Assembly (NCBI RefSeq): GCF_001753245.1
Contig: NZ_CP017415.1
Location: 2,260,501 to 2,324,500 of the forward strand
Source of the DNA: Acidihalobacter yilgarnensis
Lineage (GTDB): Bacteria; Pseudomonadota; Gammaproteobacteria; DSM-5130; Acidihalobacteraceae
Length of the DNA stretch: 64,000 nt
Direction: 5' to 3'
Part shown: piece by piece, positions 1-9,543 of the stretch
Numbering within the stretch: position 1 is the first letter of the stretch
How the letters are laid out: each line of letters begins with the position of its first letter
Notes under the pieces: model-generated
The model's input: the letters and a program-made list of their open reading frames with translations, nothing else
Told to the model about the DNA's origin: nothing
Databases searched by the model: none
Program-made: the position numbers and the translations under genes

Positions 1-1
1 A

Positions 2-196
2 GCACTTCAGCTACTTTCGGGGATGGCCGAGCAGATGACCAAGGTCGGTGGCGATATGGGGCGAATGGGCGGCATCATGCGCCGATTGGTCGATGGTGAA
101 CGCAATCCCGAAATACTCGCCAAGGGCATGAGTGCACAGGGCGAGTCGCTATTGCTTGCCGTACTCGAAGAACTCGGCAAGCTGGACATGCATTGA
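2..196 (+). CDS. C-terminal fragment of an unrecognised protein (cut by window edge)
   Basis: An open frame enters from the left edge and ends at a TGA at 194-196, giving 64 residues. The visible part is rich in Met and Gly (motifs such as MGRMGGIMRR) and ends GKLDMH. I do not recognise the family. It points away from the minus-strand dadA, so the two genes converge about 40 bases apart. The minus-strand frame over the same bases is low complexity, Ser/Pro rich and looks like a shadow. Confidence 0.5.
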   Translation, partial: ALQLLSGMAEQMTKVGGDMGRMGGIMRRLVDGERNPEILAKGMSAQGESLLLAVLEELGKLDMH

Positions 197-237
197 CACG
201 ATGGCCAGAACCGGGCTCCAGCAGAGTACCTAACCCC

Positions 238-1491
238 TCAACCGTAGCGGGCGAACGTCAGGCCATCCGGATCGATCTCGGGTGTCCGACCGGATATCAG
301 ATCGGCCAGCAGGCGCGACGACCCGCAGCTCAAGGTCCAGCCCAACGTGCCATGGCCGTTGTTAAGGAACAGATTATCGTATGACGTGGGACCGATGATC
401 GGCGGGCCGTCAGGGGTCATCGGGCGCAGACCGCACCAGTATTCGGCCTGACTCAGATCTGCGGCATCGGGGAACCAGTCCCGCGCGACGCGCTCGATCA
501 CGCCATACCGCTGTTCTGAGAGCGACAGGTCGAAACCCGCCAACTCGGCAATCCCGGCCACGCGCAGGCGGTCGCCGAGGCGCGTAATCGCCACCTTGCG
601 CGCCTCGTCGATCATGGTCGAGCGAGGTGCCGCCTCGGGTTCGATAATGGGCGCCGTCAGCGAATACCCTTTGACTGGGAACACCGGCAACCGGATACCC
701 AGCGGTGCCAACATACCTGGGGCATAACTACCGGCGGCCATCACGTAGGCATCGGCCGTCACCACCCCCTGGTCGGTGTCGATACCCTCGATACGCCCGG
801 CCGCGGCGCGTACGCTGGCCACATTCACGCCATAACGAAAGTCGACGCCGGCGGCCACGCAATGTCCAGCCAGCGTTTCGGTAAATTTACGGCAATCACC
901 AATCTCGTCGCCGGGAAAGCTCAGCCCACCGGCCAAGCGCTCACGTACGCGCGCAAGCCCAGGTTCGACCTGCAGGCAATCTTCGACTGACATGCGGCGG
1001 GCGGGAATACCGGCCTCGGCGAGCAATTCCAGTTCCTTGTCGAGGCCCGCCATCTGCGAAGGATCGCGAAATAGCTCTAAGGTACCATCGGCACCCTCGT
1101 CGTAGCGTAGACCCAAGGTCTCGCGTAATTCGATCAGTGCAGTATGGCTGTAGCGGCCTAGGCGCAACAGCCGTGATTTGTTGATCGCATAACGTTCGGC
1201 GGAACAGTTGCGCAGCATGTCAGCAACAAAACGCCACTGCGCAGGATCGCTCCGCCAGCGCATCACCAGCGGGGCATCGGGATCGAAAAGCCAGCGCAGA
1301 GCCTTGAGCGGAACGCCAGGGGCAGCCCAGGGTGTCGCGTAGCCCCAGGAAACCATACCGCCATTGGCAAAGCTGGTTTCGAGGGCCGGGCCCGACTGAC
1401 GTTCCACCACGGTCACTTCATGGCCGGCGCGTTGCAGATACCAAGCACTGGTGACGCCGATGACGCCGGCACCCACGATCAGGACCTTCAT
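238..1491 (-). CDS. dadA: D-amino acid dehydrogenase (FAD-dependent), DadA type
   Basis: This flavoprotein oxidatively deaminates D-amino acids to 2-oxo acids and passes electrons to the respiratory chain at the inner membrane. The protein is 417 residues, close to the usual ~430. It begins MKVLIVGAGVIG, a Rossmann dinucleotide-binding motif (GxGxxG), followed by an ExxGPALETSFANGG stretch typical of DadA. The C-terminal region carries the expected GLRPMTPDGPPIIGP and NNGHGTLGWT motifs. The ATG at 1491 was chosen over an upstream in-frame codon because GGGAGA lies just before it. It lies downstream of pstB on the same strand, where phoU is often found, but nothing ties it functionally to phosphate. 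Confidence 0.92.
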   Translation of the reverse strand: MKVLIVGAGVIGVTSAWYLQRAGHEVTVVERQSGPALETSFANGGMVSWGYATPWAAPGVPLKALRWLFDPDAPLVMRWRSDPAQWRFVADMLRNCSAERYAINKSRLLRLGRYSHTALIELRETLGLRYDEGADGTLELFRDPSQMAGLDKELELLAEAGIPARRMSVEDCLQVEPGLARVRERLAGGLSFPGDEIGDCRKFTETLAGHCVAAGVDFRYGVNVASVRAAAGRIEGIDTDQGVVTADAYVMAAGSYAPGMLAPLGIRLPVFPVKGYSLTAPIIEPEAAPRSTMIDEARKVAITRLGDRLRVAGIAELAGFDLSLSEQRYGVIERVARDWFPDAADLSQAEYWCGLRPMTPDGPPIIGPTSYDNLFLNNGHGTLGWTLSCGSSRLLADLISGRTPEIDPDGLTFARYG

Positions 1492-1616
1492 GCTGTCTCC
1501 CTTGCGTCTCGAATTGCGTGTCCAGGGCGGAATGTATGCCTGAGTGGCGGCTGCACCGACATCAGGGCATTTCAAACTCGCCGACGCGCCGCCCTACCGC
1601 CAGGAGGGAGTGGATT

Positions 1617-2480
1617 CTACCCGAAACGCCCGGTGATGTAGTCCTCGGTTTCCTTGCTGCCGGGATTGGTGAAGATGGTGTTGGTGTCGTTAAATTCAAT
1701 CAGCTTGCCCAGATACATGAAGGCGGTATAGTCGGAGACGCGTGCCGCCTGCTGCATGTTGTGCGTCACGATGGCAATGGTGTAGTCGTTCTTCAGCTCG
1801 TAGATCAATTCCTCGATCTTCAATGTCGAGATCGGATCCAGCGCCGAAGCGGGTTCGTCGAGCAGCAATACCTCTGGCTTGACCGCAATCGCGCGCGCGA
1901 TGCACAAACGCTGCTGCTGGCCGCCGGAAAGTTGTGTGCCGTTCTGCTTGAGCTTGTCCTTGACCTCGTCCCAGATAGCCGCCTTGTTCAACGCCCATTC
2001 CACGCGATCATCCATCTCCGCGCGCGCCAGTCGCTCGTAGAGCTTCACCCCAAATGCGATATTGTCGTAGATGGACATCGGAAACGGTGTCGGCTTCTGG
2101 AATACCATCCCGACCTTCGCCCGCAGCAAGTTGAGGTCTTCCCCCGGCCCCAGAATATTGTGCCCATCGAGCAGAATTTCACCCTCCGCACGTTGATCCG
2201 GGTACAGGTTGTAGATGCGATTGAAGGTGCGCAACAACGTCGATTTACCGCAACCGGAGGGTCCGATGAAGGCCGTTACCTGGCGTTCGGGTATCTGCAA
2301 ACTGATGTCGTACAGCGCGCGGTACTTGCCATAGAAAAAATTGAGATCCCGGACCATCAGCTTGGGATCGGGTACCTCGTGCAATCCAACGTGCCTTTTT
2401 TCTGCGTGCGGTTGCGCGCCGCCACCGGCTGCACCAGAGGTGTCCATGGCATGCTGCTGTTTGACGGAAAGCTGTTTCAT
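1617..2480 (-). CDS. pstB: Phosphate ABC transporter ATP-binding protein PstB
   Basis: This is the cytoplasmic ATPase of the PstSCAB phosphate importer. It shows Walker [10 protein letters not shown], the ABC signature LSGGQQQR and Walker [12 protein letters not shown], which are diagnostic of PstB. There is a ~35-residue N-terminal extension before the usual start of homology ([12 protein letters not shown]). The ATG at 2480 sits 8 bases after GGAG and was preferred to a GTG at 2489. It is the last pst gene of the operon, 17 bases after pstA. The phoU gene commonly found next is absent here. Confidence 0.97.
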   Translation of the reverse strand: MKQLSVKQQHAMDTSGAAGGGAQPHAEKRHVGLHEVPDPKLMVRDLNFFYGKYRALYDISLQIPERQVTAFIGPSGCGKSTLLRTFNRIYNLYPDQRAEGEILLDGHNILGPGEDLNLLRAKVGMVFQKPTPFPMSIYDNIAFGVKLYERLARAEMDDRVEWALNKAAIWDEVKDKLKQNGTQLSGGQQQRLCIARAIAVKPEVLLLDEPASALDPISTLKIEELIYELKNDYTIAIVTHNMQQAARVSDYTAFMYLGKLIEFNDTNTIFTNPGSKETEDYITGRFG

Positions 2481-2497
2481 GGGAGTCACTCCGTGTT

Positions 2498-3340
2498 TCA
2501 GTCGGTATTACGCGAGCGCAGCACAGCGCGCGCCGCGATGTTCATGATGAGCACCGATAAGGTGATCAGCAGCGCGCCGGCCCAGGCGAGATGCTGCCAG
2601 CGTTCATAGGGGCTCATCGCGAAATTGAAGATAACCAGCGGTAGCGCCGGCATTGGCCTGTTCATGTCCAAGTTCCAGAACTGATTCCCCAGCGAGGTGA
2701 ATAACAGCGGCGCGGTCTCGCCGACGATCTGTGCCGTCGCCAGAACGATGCCGGTCACCAAGCCTGTCATGGCCGAGCGATAAACGATCCACACGGTCAC
2801 GCGCCAGCGCGGCGCGCCCAAGGCAACCGCGGCCTCACGCATGGTATCCGGTACCAATCCAAGCATGTTGTCAGTAGTACGCACCACGACGGGGATTACA
2901 ATCAGCGCCAGCGCAACCGCCCCAGCCCAGCCACTGAATTGCCCCATGTGTACGACCATGACCTCGTAAACGAAGACACCGAGGACGATCGAGGGCGCGC
3001 TCAACAAAACGTCGTTGATAAAACGCACCAGCGGTGTGATCCACGAGCGACGCCCGTATTCGCAAAGATAGGTGCCGGCGAGTATGCCGATGGGCGCGCC
3101 GAAAAGCACCCCAAAGACGGTAAGCATCACCGTCCCCATAATGGCATTGGCGAGCCCGCCACCCGCACTGCCGGGACCGGGCGTATTTTCGGTGAATACA
3201 CGCCAATCAAGATAGGCCGCGCCTTCTGAGATCAGCGTCCACATCAGCCAACCCATAAAAAACAGCCCGAACAGGGTTGCCGCCACCGACATACCTTGAT
3301 TGAAGTAATTGACGACGCGGCGTCGCATATAGCGCTTCAT
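2498..3340 (-). CDS. pstA: Phosphate ABC transporter permease PstA
   Basis: This is one of the two inner-membrane subunits that form the phosphate channel. The protein is 280 residues with about six hydrophobic segments and the EAA-type cytoplasmic loop ([17 protein letters not shown]) that docks onto PstB. Its typical end motif is ARAVLRSR. It follows pstC after a 9-base gap, in the order pstS-pstC-pstA-pstB, and is likely co-transcribed from the Pho-box promoter in front of pstS. A start 12 bases further in (MRRRVV) is possible. Confidence 0.97.
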   Translation of the reverse strand: MKRYMRRRVVNYFNQGMSVAATLFGLFFMGWLMWTLISEGAAYLDWRVFTENTPGPGSAGGGLANAIMGTVMLTVFGVLFGAPIGILAGTYLCEYGRRSWITPLVRFINDVLLSAPSIVLGVFVYEVMVVHMGQFSGWAGAVALALIVIPVVVRTTDNMLGLVPDTMREAAVALGAPRWRVTVWIVYRSAMTGLVTGIVLATAQIVGETAPLLFTSLGNQFWNLDMNRPMPALPLVIFNFAMSPYERWQHLAWAGALLITLSVLIMNIAARAVLRSRNTD

Positions 3341-3349
3341 ATCGTCATC

Positions 3350-4357
3350 TCAGGCCTTCTGACCGCCCTGCGTCCGCTCTAGCCGCATAAGCAGCAACCG
3401 CGCGAAGGACAGGACGATGACTGTGATAACGAAAAGCAGAAAGCCGAGTGCGATCAACGACGAGGTATACAACTTGCCGTCGGCTTCGGTGAATTCGTTG
3501 GCCAAGGTTGAGGAAATGGTGCTGCCCGGCATGAACAATGAAAGATGCAGATCGTGGGCATTGCCGATCACGAAGGTCACGGCCATGGTTTCGCCCAATG
3601 CGCGCCCCAGTCCCAGCATGATGCCGCCGATGACGCCTACCTTGGTATAGGGCAGTACCACGCGCCAAACGACCTCCCAGCGAGTGGAGCCCATGGCGTA
3701 AGCCGATTCCTTGAGCGTACGTGGAACAACCTCGAATACATCACGCATGATGGCTGCGATGAAGGGGATCACCATGATCGCGAGAATGAAGCCTGCATTG
3801 AATACGCTGATGCCAATTGGCAGCCCCTGGAACATCGGGCCGATCAGCGGTAACGCACCGAACGTATCGGTCATCAGCGGCTGAATATGGTCGGTAAAAA
3901 AAGGGGCGAATACGAACAAACCCCACATGCCGTAAATGATCGAGGGTATCGCGGCTAATAGTTCGATCGCCGTACCCACTGGACGCTTGAGCCAGGATGG
4001 CGACATTTCGGTGATGAACAGCGCGATGCCAAAGCTGATCGGTATGCCGATCAGCATCGCAATCAGCGAAGTCACCAAGGTACCGACCATGGGCGTGAGC
4101 GCGCCGAACTGGAGCGTCACCGGATTCCATTCGCTGCTGACCAGGAAGTGCCAACCGAAGTGCTCGAAGGCCGGCCACGCCGACCAAGCCAGCGTGAGCA
4201 GAATCGCAGCCAGCACCGCAAGCACGAACACTGCAAAGAACAGTGTCGTCCATTGGAACAGGCGGTCGCCCCATGCTTGGGAATGCACGTTTGCAGCGAC
4301 GCTCGCCGGGATCTCCTTATTCACGCTATCGGCCTCTATGGAGGTTATCGGATACAT
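3350..4357 (-). CDS. pstC: Phosphate ABC transporter permease PstC
   Basis: This is the second inner-membrane subunit of the Pst importer, 335 residues. It carries the PstC signatures LLAAIPSIIYGMWGLFVFAP and KESAYAMGSTRWEVVWRVVLP, and ends with a GRALGETMAVTFVIGN-type segment followed by a last transmembrane helix. The ATG at 4357 has a weak ribosome site. A GTG at 4324 (VNKEIP) has AGAGG eight bases upstream and may be the true start, giving 324 residues. A terminator separates it from pstS, which would lower its expression relative to the binding protein. Confidence 0.96.
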   Translation of the reverse strand: MYPITSIEADSVNKEIPASVAANVHSQAWGDRLFQWTTLFFAVFVLAVLAAILLTLAWSAWPAFEHFGWHFLVSSEWNPVTLQFGALTPMVGTLVTSLIAMLIGIPISFGIALFITEMSPSWLKRPVGTAIELLAAIPSIIYGMWGLFVFAPFFTDHIQPLMTDTFGALPLIGPMFQGLPIGISVFNAGFILAIMVIPFIAAIMRDVFEVVPRTLKESAYAMGSTRWEVVWRVVLPYTKVGVIGGIMLGLGRALGETMAVTFVIGNAHDLHLSLFMPGSTISSTLANEFTEADGKLYTSSLIALGFLLFVITVIVLSFARLLLMRLERTQGGQKA

Positions 4358-4401
4358 GAGCTGACTCGGAGGGTGAAATTTACAGGCTTAGCCATCCTGA
4401 G

Positions 4402-4444
4402 ACAAAACAAAGGCAGGGAACCGGTCGAGCAACCGGCTCCCTGC
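4402..4444 (-). terminator. Terminator between pstS and pstC
   Basis: The arms are GCAGGGAGCCGGT and ACCGGTTCCCTGC on the minus strand: 13 bp with one G-T pair and a 6-base loop (4426-4431). They are followed by CTTTGTTTTGT. It lies just after pstS and before pstC, in the classic place for a partial terminator that lets PstS be made in excess. A second nested inverted repeat (CTCGGCCC...GGGCCGAG) lies between this hairpin and the pstS stop. Confidence 0.8.
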
Positions 4445-4496
4445 ACCTCGCTCGGCCCCTCGGCTAAGCCGCGGGCCGAGCATGCCTCAAACCGAC

Positions 4497-5558
4497 TTAT
4501 TCGGCGTCGCTTGAGGTCCAAACCGCCGCACCGTCAGCACCCTTGATGTCGGAGGCCCAAGTGGCTTCGACCATTTTGACAACCTTCTCGGGCATCGGAA
4601 CATAATCCAGCTTCTCAGCCATCGTCTGGCCATGACGGTACGACCAGTCGAAGAACTTGAGGACCGCCTTGGTCACTTCAGGCTTGTCGGCCTGCTTGTA
4701 GACCAGAATGAAGCTGGCGCCGGTGATCGGCCAGCTCTTGGCCCCAGGCTGATCGGTCAATACCATGTAGAAACCCGGCGCATGCTGCCAATCAGCTCCG
4801 GCAGCAGCGGCCTGGAAGTTCTCAGCGGTCGGGGAAACGTATTCGCCATCAAGATTCTTCAGGCGCACGTAATTCATTTTGTTCTGCAGGGCATAGGCAT
4901 ACTCGACGTAGCCGATTGACCCGTTGATACGATTCACGTAATTGGCGACACCCTGATTACCCTTGCCACCCACACCCGCCGGCCAGTCGACCGACTTGTT
5001 GTTACCGATCTTGTCGGCCCAGGACTTGCTGACCTTGGTCAGGTAGTTTGTGAAGATAAAAGTCGTCCCGGAACCATCGGAGCGATGCACCACGGTAATG
5101 GCACGATGGGGCAGCTTGAGCCCCGGATTCATCGCCTCAATACGGGCGTCGTCCCAATGCTTGATCTTGCCCATGAAAATATCGGCCAGCAACTCCCCGT
5201 CAAGACGCAAATGCCCCATGTGCAAGCCCTTGATGTTGACCACTGGCACCACACCGCCCATGATCATCGGGAACTGCATCAGACCATGTTTTTCCAGCTC
5301 ATCGGCCTTCAAAGGTGCATCAGAGGCGCCGAAATCGACGGTCTTGGCCTTGATCTGTTTGATGCCACCACCGGAACCGATGGCTTGGTAATTGAGTTCC
5401 ACGCCGGTGGCCTTGTGATAGGCATCCGCCCACTGGGAATACACCGGATACGGGAAGGTCGCACCAGCACCATTGATCTGCGTGACTTCCGCCTGGGCCA
5501 ATCCAGCGCTCATCAGAGCGACGCCGATGACCACGCCCTTGCTGAAATACTTGAGCAT
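4497..5558 (-). CDS. pstS: Periplasmic phosphate-binding protein PstS
   Basis: This is the substrate-binding subunit of the phosphate importer, acting in the periplasm. It has 353 residues. An N-terminal signal peptide (MLKYFSKGVVIGVALMSAGL, cleavage after AQA) is followed by the mature start EVTQINGAGATFPYP. Phosphate-contact motifs seen are GAGATFPYP, GSGGGIKQI, DFGASDAPL and HRSDGSGTTFIF. The ATG at 5558 was chosen because GAGGT lies 6 bases upstream and the signal peptide starts there. Two TGTCA repeats about 90 bases upstream indicate PhoB control. Confidence 0.97.
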   Translation of the reverse strand: MLKYFSKGVVIGVALMSAGLAQAEVTQINGAGATFPYPVYSQWADAYHKATGVELNYQAIGSGGGIKQIKAKTVDFGASDAPLKADELEKHGLMQFPMIMGGVVPVVNIKGLHMGHLRLDGELLADIFMGKIKHWDDARIEAMNPGLKLPHRAITVVHRSDGSGTTFIFTNYLTKVSKSWADKIGNNKSVDWPAGVGGKGNQGVANYVNRINGSIGYVEYAYALQNKMNYVRLKNLDGEYVSPTAENFQAAAAGADWQHAPGFYMVLTDQPGAKSWPITGASFILVYKQADKPEVTKAVLKFFDWSYRHGQTMAEKLDYVPMPEKVVKMVEATWASDIKGADGAAVWTSSDAE

Positions 5559-5643
5559 GTCTATTACCTCGATTTTGCTTACGAATGGAGCCAGAATCGG
5601 GGCCCCCCCTTGCGAACTGGCTGCAGGCAGTCTAGGGAGCCCG

Positions 5644-5662
5644 TGTGACAATGTCGTGACAC
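5644..5662 (-). promoter_or_regulatory. Pho box upstream of pstS
   Basis: On the minus strand the sequence TGTCACGACATTGTCA holds two TGTCA half-sites whose starts are exactly 11 bases apart, matching the direct-repeat geometry of PhoB sites. It lies about 90 bases before the pstS start codon, so it fits an activator site for the pst operon. The divergent channel gene starts about 117 bases away on the other side and could also be affected. Confidence 0.8.
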
Positions 5663-5778
5663 CCAAACACGCCCTGTTGGCGCCCAAAACCGGGCGCTAT
5701 GCTAGGATCATGCCGCCTCGACAACCACGATCCAGCAGCCCCCGACACCCACACAAAACCGGTGAAAAAACGCCGCAC

Positions 5779-8166
5779 ATGTCATTGATAAAGCGAACAT
5801 TAATAATCTTTTTTACGTCCTGGGCGCTATTCGCCGGCACGGCTGTGGCAAAACCGGAAAATTTTGATGCCAGCAGCCTGCGGCAGACCCAACAATCGAT
5901 CGGCGACATCGAAACCAAGCTTCAGCGCGAGGCCGTCGATGTCACTCAACTGCAACAATGGCTAGACGAGGTCGCCGCAAGCCGACAACAAGCCGAAGGC
6001 TGCGTGCAAAGCCAAGAAACCAAGGCCAAGGCATTCAAGGCGGAGATCGAGGCACTCGGGCCGCTGGTCAAAGGCGAATCCTGGCAAGTCACCTCCAAGC
6101 GCTACAGTCTTGAGCGCGAACAAGCGCAGGCGGCCCAAAATCTCGCCAACTGCCGGCTACTGCTGGTCAACAGTAACGCCCTGTACAAAACTCTGCAGGC
6201 GCGCCACAGTGAACAGCTGGCCAGTCAGCTCATGATCCGTGGCCGCGGCACCTTATCGCTATTGGCCGCCTTCGCGGCCTCGCCCCCCCCCTACAACGAT
6301 TGGATTCATTGGCCGGAGCTGCGCGCCCATTTTGGCCAAATCACGCCACTCAATGCCGGTCTCCTCGTGCTGATGACCGCATTCGGCTTGGCTGCCGGGC
6401 TGGGTTGGCGAGGGCGTGTCAAATCGATGCTGAAGCCGACGGACCCGAAGCTCGATCGTGGTAGGGCGATCATGCTGGCCCTGCTCGTCAGCCTCAATCG
6501 CTATCGCCCCGGTCTCCTGATCACTGCGATGTGGTCGATATTCTGGCTCGTCGCCGGCCAGGAAGATGGCCAATGGCCGATGCTGGCGGCACTGAGCTTC
6601 GTACTACTCATCTATCACCTAGCCCTGGTACTGATCCGCAGCATTTTTGATCCGCCTCCGCCCGCCAGTCACCACCTGCCTTTTCCGGCCGCGCTGAGCC
6701 ATCGTTTCGCCCGCATCCTGCGCTGGCTCACGTTTAATGCGCTGATCGGGCTGATCCTGTTTGCCACACCGCTTACCGAAGCGATGAACGAATCGGTCAT
6801 CCTGCTCGCACGCTCGCTATGGGGCACCCTATTCGTCGCGAATCTGGTGGCCACCATCTGGCTGATCCGCCGGTTGCGCGACAAATCAGGCATCGGTCCC
6901 ATCCGTTTGGTCTTTTCGCTGGCGCTGATCGTGGGCCTGGTGGCGGAATGGGCCGGCTACCGCAACCTCAGCCAGTTCATCGTCGGCGGTATCGTCTATT
7001 CCCTGATCGTGCTTTTGTTGACATGGCTACTCATCACGCTCATCAACGACCTGTTCAATAGCCTGGAGGAAGGACGCCATCCCTGGGAGCAACGCCTGCG
7101 CAGTCGACTGGCCTTGCGTGAGGATGGCTTCATTCCGGGACTTTTCTGGCTACGAATGCTGCTCAATACCGCCGTCTGGGCGGCCATCGCCTTCGCCCTG
7201 TTACGCATCTGGGGTTTGTCCGCCACCGGCCAGGCCCTGCTTTTCCACTATCTGACACACGGCATCACCCTCGGCAAGATCAGCATCGTACCGTCGCGTA
7301 TCGCCCTGGCGCTGCTCGTGCTCGCACTGCTGCTATCGCTGGGTTCCTGGGCACGCTCGGCACTCGACCAACGGCTAAGCCACGCGCGCATGGAACGCGG
7401 CGCACGCGAGGCCGCCGTCGCCATCACGGGTTATCTCGCGGCTATCACCGCCGGGTTGATCGCACTCTCCGTGGCCGGTTTCAATTTCCAGAATCTGGCG
7501 CTGATCGCAGGCGCGCTATCGGTTGGGATCGGCTTCGGCCTGCAAAACATCGTCAACAACTTCGTCTCCGGCCTGATCCTGCTGTTCGAGCGCCCGATTC
7601 GTACTGGCGACTGGATCACCGTCGGACAAATCGAAGGCTATGTCCGGCGCATCAGCATCCGCTCCACCCAGATACAGACATTTGATCGCGCGGATGTGGT
7701 GTTACCCAATTCCGATCTAATCTCCGGCCCGGTCACCAACTGGATGCTACGCGACACATACGGTCGGGTCCGCGCCCCGGTCGGTGTGGCCTACGGCACC
7801 GATACCTTGCTGGTCAAAGAGACCTTGCTCGACATTGCCCGCGAGCACCCACAGATCATCTTTGACGACAGTGCCATTCCCAATCCCTATGTCTTGTTCA
7901 TGTCCTTCGGCGACAGCTCGCTCAACTTTGAATTACGCGCGTACATTCGTGACGTGAGCAACCGCCTGTCGGTGCTAAGCGACCTTAATTTCGCGATCGA
8001 CGCCGCCTTCCGTAAGGCCGGTATCTCGATCCCCTTTCCACAGCGCGACATCCATATCATCCGCCCACAGGTCGAGGATGAGCACATCGGTGACGCGGCG
8101 CATACGCCAGTATCTGAACAGCCAATGGAACCGCCCACGCCGCCTGGCCAGACACCTCCAGGATGA
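5779..8166 (+). CDS. Large mechanosensitive channel of the MscS family (DUF3772/MscK-like)
   Basis: The predicted product is an inner-membrane channel that opens on osmotic downshock. It has 795 residues. The order is an N-terminal signal-like helix (residues 1-25), a coiled periplasmic region (about 30-165, rich in Gln/Glu), many hydrophobic helices, then the MscS pore helix and beta domain near residue 565 onward (GALSVGIGFGLQNIVNNFVS, FERPIRTGDWI, PNSDLISGPVTNW). The ATG at 5779 starts the signal-like helix; the frame is open upstream but overlaps the pstS leader. It ends in a Pro-rich tail whose stop overlaps the next gene by 4 bases. Confidence 0.9.
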   Translation: MSLIKRTLIIFFTSWALFAGTAVAKPENFDASSLRQTQQSIGDIETKLQREAVDVTQLQQWLDEVAASRQQAEGCVQSQETKAKAFKAEIEALGPLVKGESWQVTSKRYSLEREQAQAAQNLANCRLLLVNSNALYKTLQARHSEQLASQLMIRGRGTLSLLAAFAASPPPYNDWIHWPELRAHFGQITPLNAGLLVLMTAFGLAAGLGWRGRVKSMLKPTDPKLDRGRAIMLALLVSLNRYRPGLLITAMWSIFWLVAGQEDGQWPMLAALSFVLLIYHLALVLIRSIFDPPPPASHHLPFPAALSHRFARILRWLTFNALIGLILFATPLTEAMNESVILLARSLWGTLFVANLVATIWLIRRLRDKSGIGPIRLVFSLALIVGLVAEWAGYRNLSQFIVGGIVYSLIVLLLTWLLITLINDLFNSLEEGRHPWEQRLRSRLALREDGFIPGLFWLRMLLNTAVWAAIAFALLRIWGLSATGQALLFHYLTHGITLGKISIVPSRIALALLVLALLLSLGSWARSALDQRLSHARMERGAREAAVAITGYLAAITAGLIALSVAGFNFQNLALIAGALSVGIGFGLQNIVNNFVSGLILLFERPIRTGDWITVGQIEGYVRRISIRSTQIQTFDRADVVLPNSDLISGPVTNWMLRDTYGRVRAPVGVAYGTDTLLVKETLLDIAREHPQIIFDDSAIPNPYVLFMSFGDSSLNFELRAYIRDVSNRLSVLSDLNFAIDAAFRKAGISIPFPQRDIHIIRPQVEDEHIGDAAHTPVSEQPMEPPTPPGQTPPG

Positions 8167-8636
8167 ATATCCAATCGCCAGAATCCCCTCGCTACCTCGG
8201 CTGGCGGGAATGGGTTGCCCTCCCCGACCTGGGCATTGAATCCCTCAAGTGCAAGGTCGACACAGGCGCACGCACCTCTGCCCTGCACGCCTTCCACAGC
8301 GAGGTCTACAACGGCGCCGACGGCCGGCGGCGGGTACGCTTCCGCCTGCACCCGGACCAGGAGGATACCGGGCGCGTAATCGAGTGTGACGCACCGGTCG
8401 TCGATGAACGCCAAGTCACGGATTCGGGAGGACATCGCGAACAACGCCTGGTCATTCGCACACCGATCATCATTGGTGCGTGGGTCATGCCTATTGAATT
8501 GACCCTAACCAATCGCGATACCATGCGCTTTCGCATGCTGCTTGGGCGTACGGCGATGCACCGTCGCTTCCTCGTCGACCCAACACGCTCCTTCCTGGCG
8601 GCCACCCCGTCGACTACACCGGAATCACTCCCATGA
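8163..8636 (+). CDS. RimK-associated retropepsin-like protease (PF05618, 'ATP-dependent zinc protease')
   Basis: The protein is 157 residues. It has the aspartic-protease-like motif [13 protein letters not shown] (Asp33-Thr-Gly) and the second conserved block [15 protein letters not shown]. The family is named a zinc protease but resembles retropepsins, and its substrate is unknown. Its start ATGA overlaps the stop of the channel gene and its own stop overlaps rimK in the same way, so the genes are probably translationally coupled. A protease/rimK/AstE-like neighbourhood recurs in proteobacteria and suggests a role in handling glutamylated peptides or proteins. Confidence 0.88.
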   Translation: MNIQSPESPRYLGWREWVALPDLGIESLKCKVDTGARTSALHAFHSEVYNGADGRRRVRFRLHPDQEDTGRVIECDAPVVDERQVTDSGGHREQRLVIRTPIIIGAWVMPIELTLTNRDTMRFRMLLGRTAMHRRFLVDPTRSFLAATPSTTPESLP

Positions 8637-9538
8637 GGATCGCGATCCTATCGCGCAACCGCAGGCTCTACTCCACGCGTCGTCTGATCGAGGCGGCGGA
8701 AGCACGTGAACACGAAGTCATCGTGCTCGACCCCCTGCGTTGCTACATGAACATTACCTCGCTCAAACCCTCAATCCACTACAAAGGCGAGGGCATCGAG
8801 GATGTCGACGCGGTGATCCCAAGGATCGGTGCCTCGATCACCTTCTACGGTACCGCCGTGCTACGCCAGTTCGAGATGATGGGCGTGTTCCCAGTCAACG
8901 AATCCGTCGCCATCAGCCGCGCACGGGACAAACTGCGCTCGCTGCAATTGCTCTCGCGCAAAGGCATCGGCCTGCCGGTCACCGGATTCGCACACTCGCC
9001 TGACGACATCGACGACTTGCTCGATCTCGTAGGTGGAACACCGATGGTGCTCAAGTTGATCGAGGGGACGCAAGGCGTCGGCGTGGTATTGGCCGAAACG
9101 CGCCAGGCAGCCGCCAGTGTCATCCAGGCCTTCATGGGCCTCAAGACCAACATACTCGCTCAGGAATTCATCAAGGAAGCCAACGGCGCCGACATCCGAT
9201 GCTTCGTGATCGGTGGCAAGGTGATCGCCGCCATGAAGCGTCAAGCCAAAGAGGGTGAATTCCGTTCCAATCTCCATCGCGGCGGCAAGGGTCTTCCCAT
9301 ACGCCTAACCCCGCAGGAACGCTCGACGGCGGTGAGCGCCGCCAAGATTATGGGACTCAACGTGTGCGGCGTCGACATTCTGCGCTCGAACCATGGCCCC
9401 GTGGTCATGGAAGTCAACTCATCGCCCGGCCTGGAAGGCATCGAAGGCACCACCGGCAAGGACATCGCGGGCGACATCATCAGATTCATCGAGCAAAACG
9501 CCAGGCCGAATCACACGCGCACCCGAGGAAAGGGCTGA
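8633..9538 (+). CDS. rimK: RimK, ATP-grasp alpha-L-glutamate ligase
   Basis: RimK adds glutamate residues to the C-terminus of ribosomal protein S6 (in E. coli) or makes poly-alpha-glutamate, using ATP. The 301-residue length matches E. coli RimK (300). ATP-grasp features seen are [47 protein letters not shown] and the metal-binding end [14 protein letters not shown]. The start is coupled to the upstream protease gene (ATGA overlap), and the AstE-like gene follows 5 bases later. Confidence 0.95.
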   Translation: MRIAILSRNRRLYSTRRLIEAAEAREHEVIVLDPLRCYMNITSLKPSIHYKGEGIEDVDAVIPRIGASITFYGTAVLRQFEMMGVFPVNESVAISRARDKLRSLQLLSRKGIGLPVTGFAHSPDDIDDLLDLVGGTPMVLKLIEGTQGVGVVLAETRQAAASVIQAFMGLKTNILAQEFIKEANGADIRCFVIGGKVIAAMKRQAKEGEFRSNLHRGGKGLPIRLTPQERSTAVSAAKIMGLNVCGVDILRSNHGPVVMEVNSSPGLEGIEGTTGKDIAGDIIRFIEQNARPNHTRTRGKG

Positions 9539-9543
9539 ACCGC

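Noticed and set aside
1518-2609. 363-residue open frame antisense to pstB
   Set aside because: Opposite a certain ABC ATPase gene; no ribosome site or recognisable domain.
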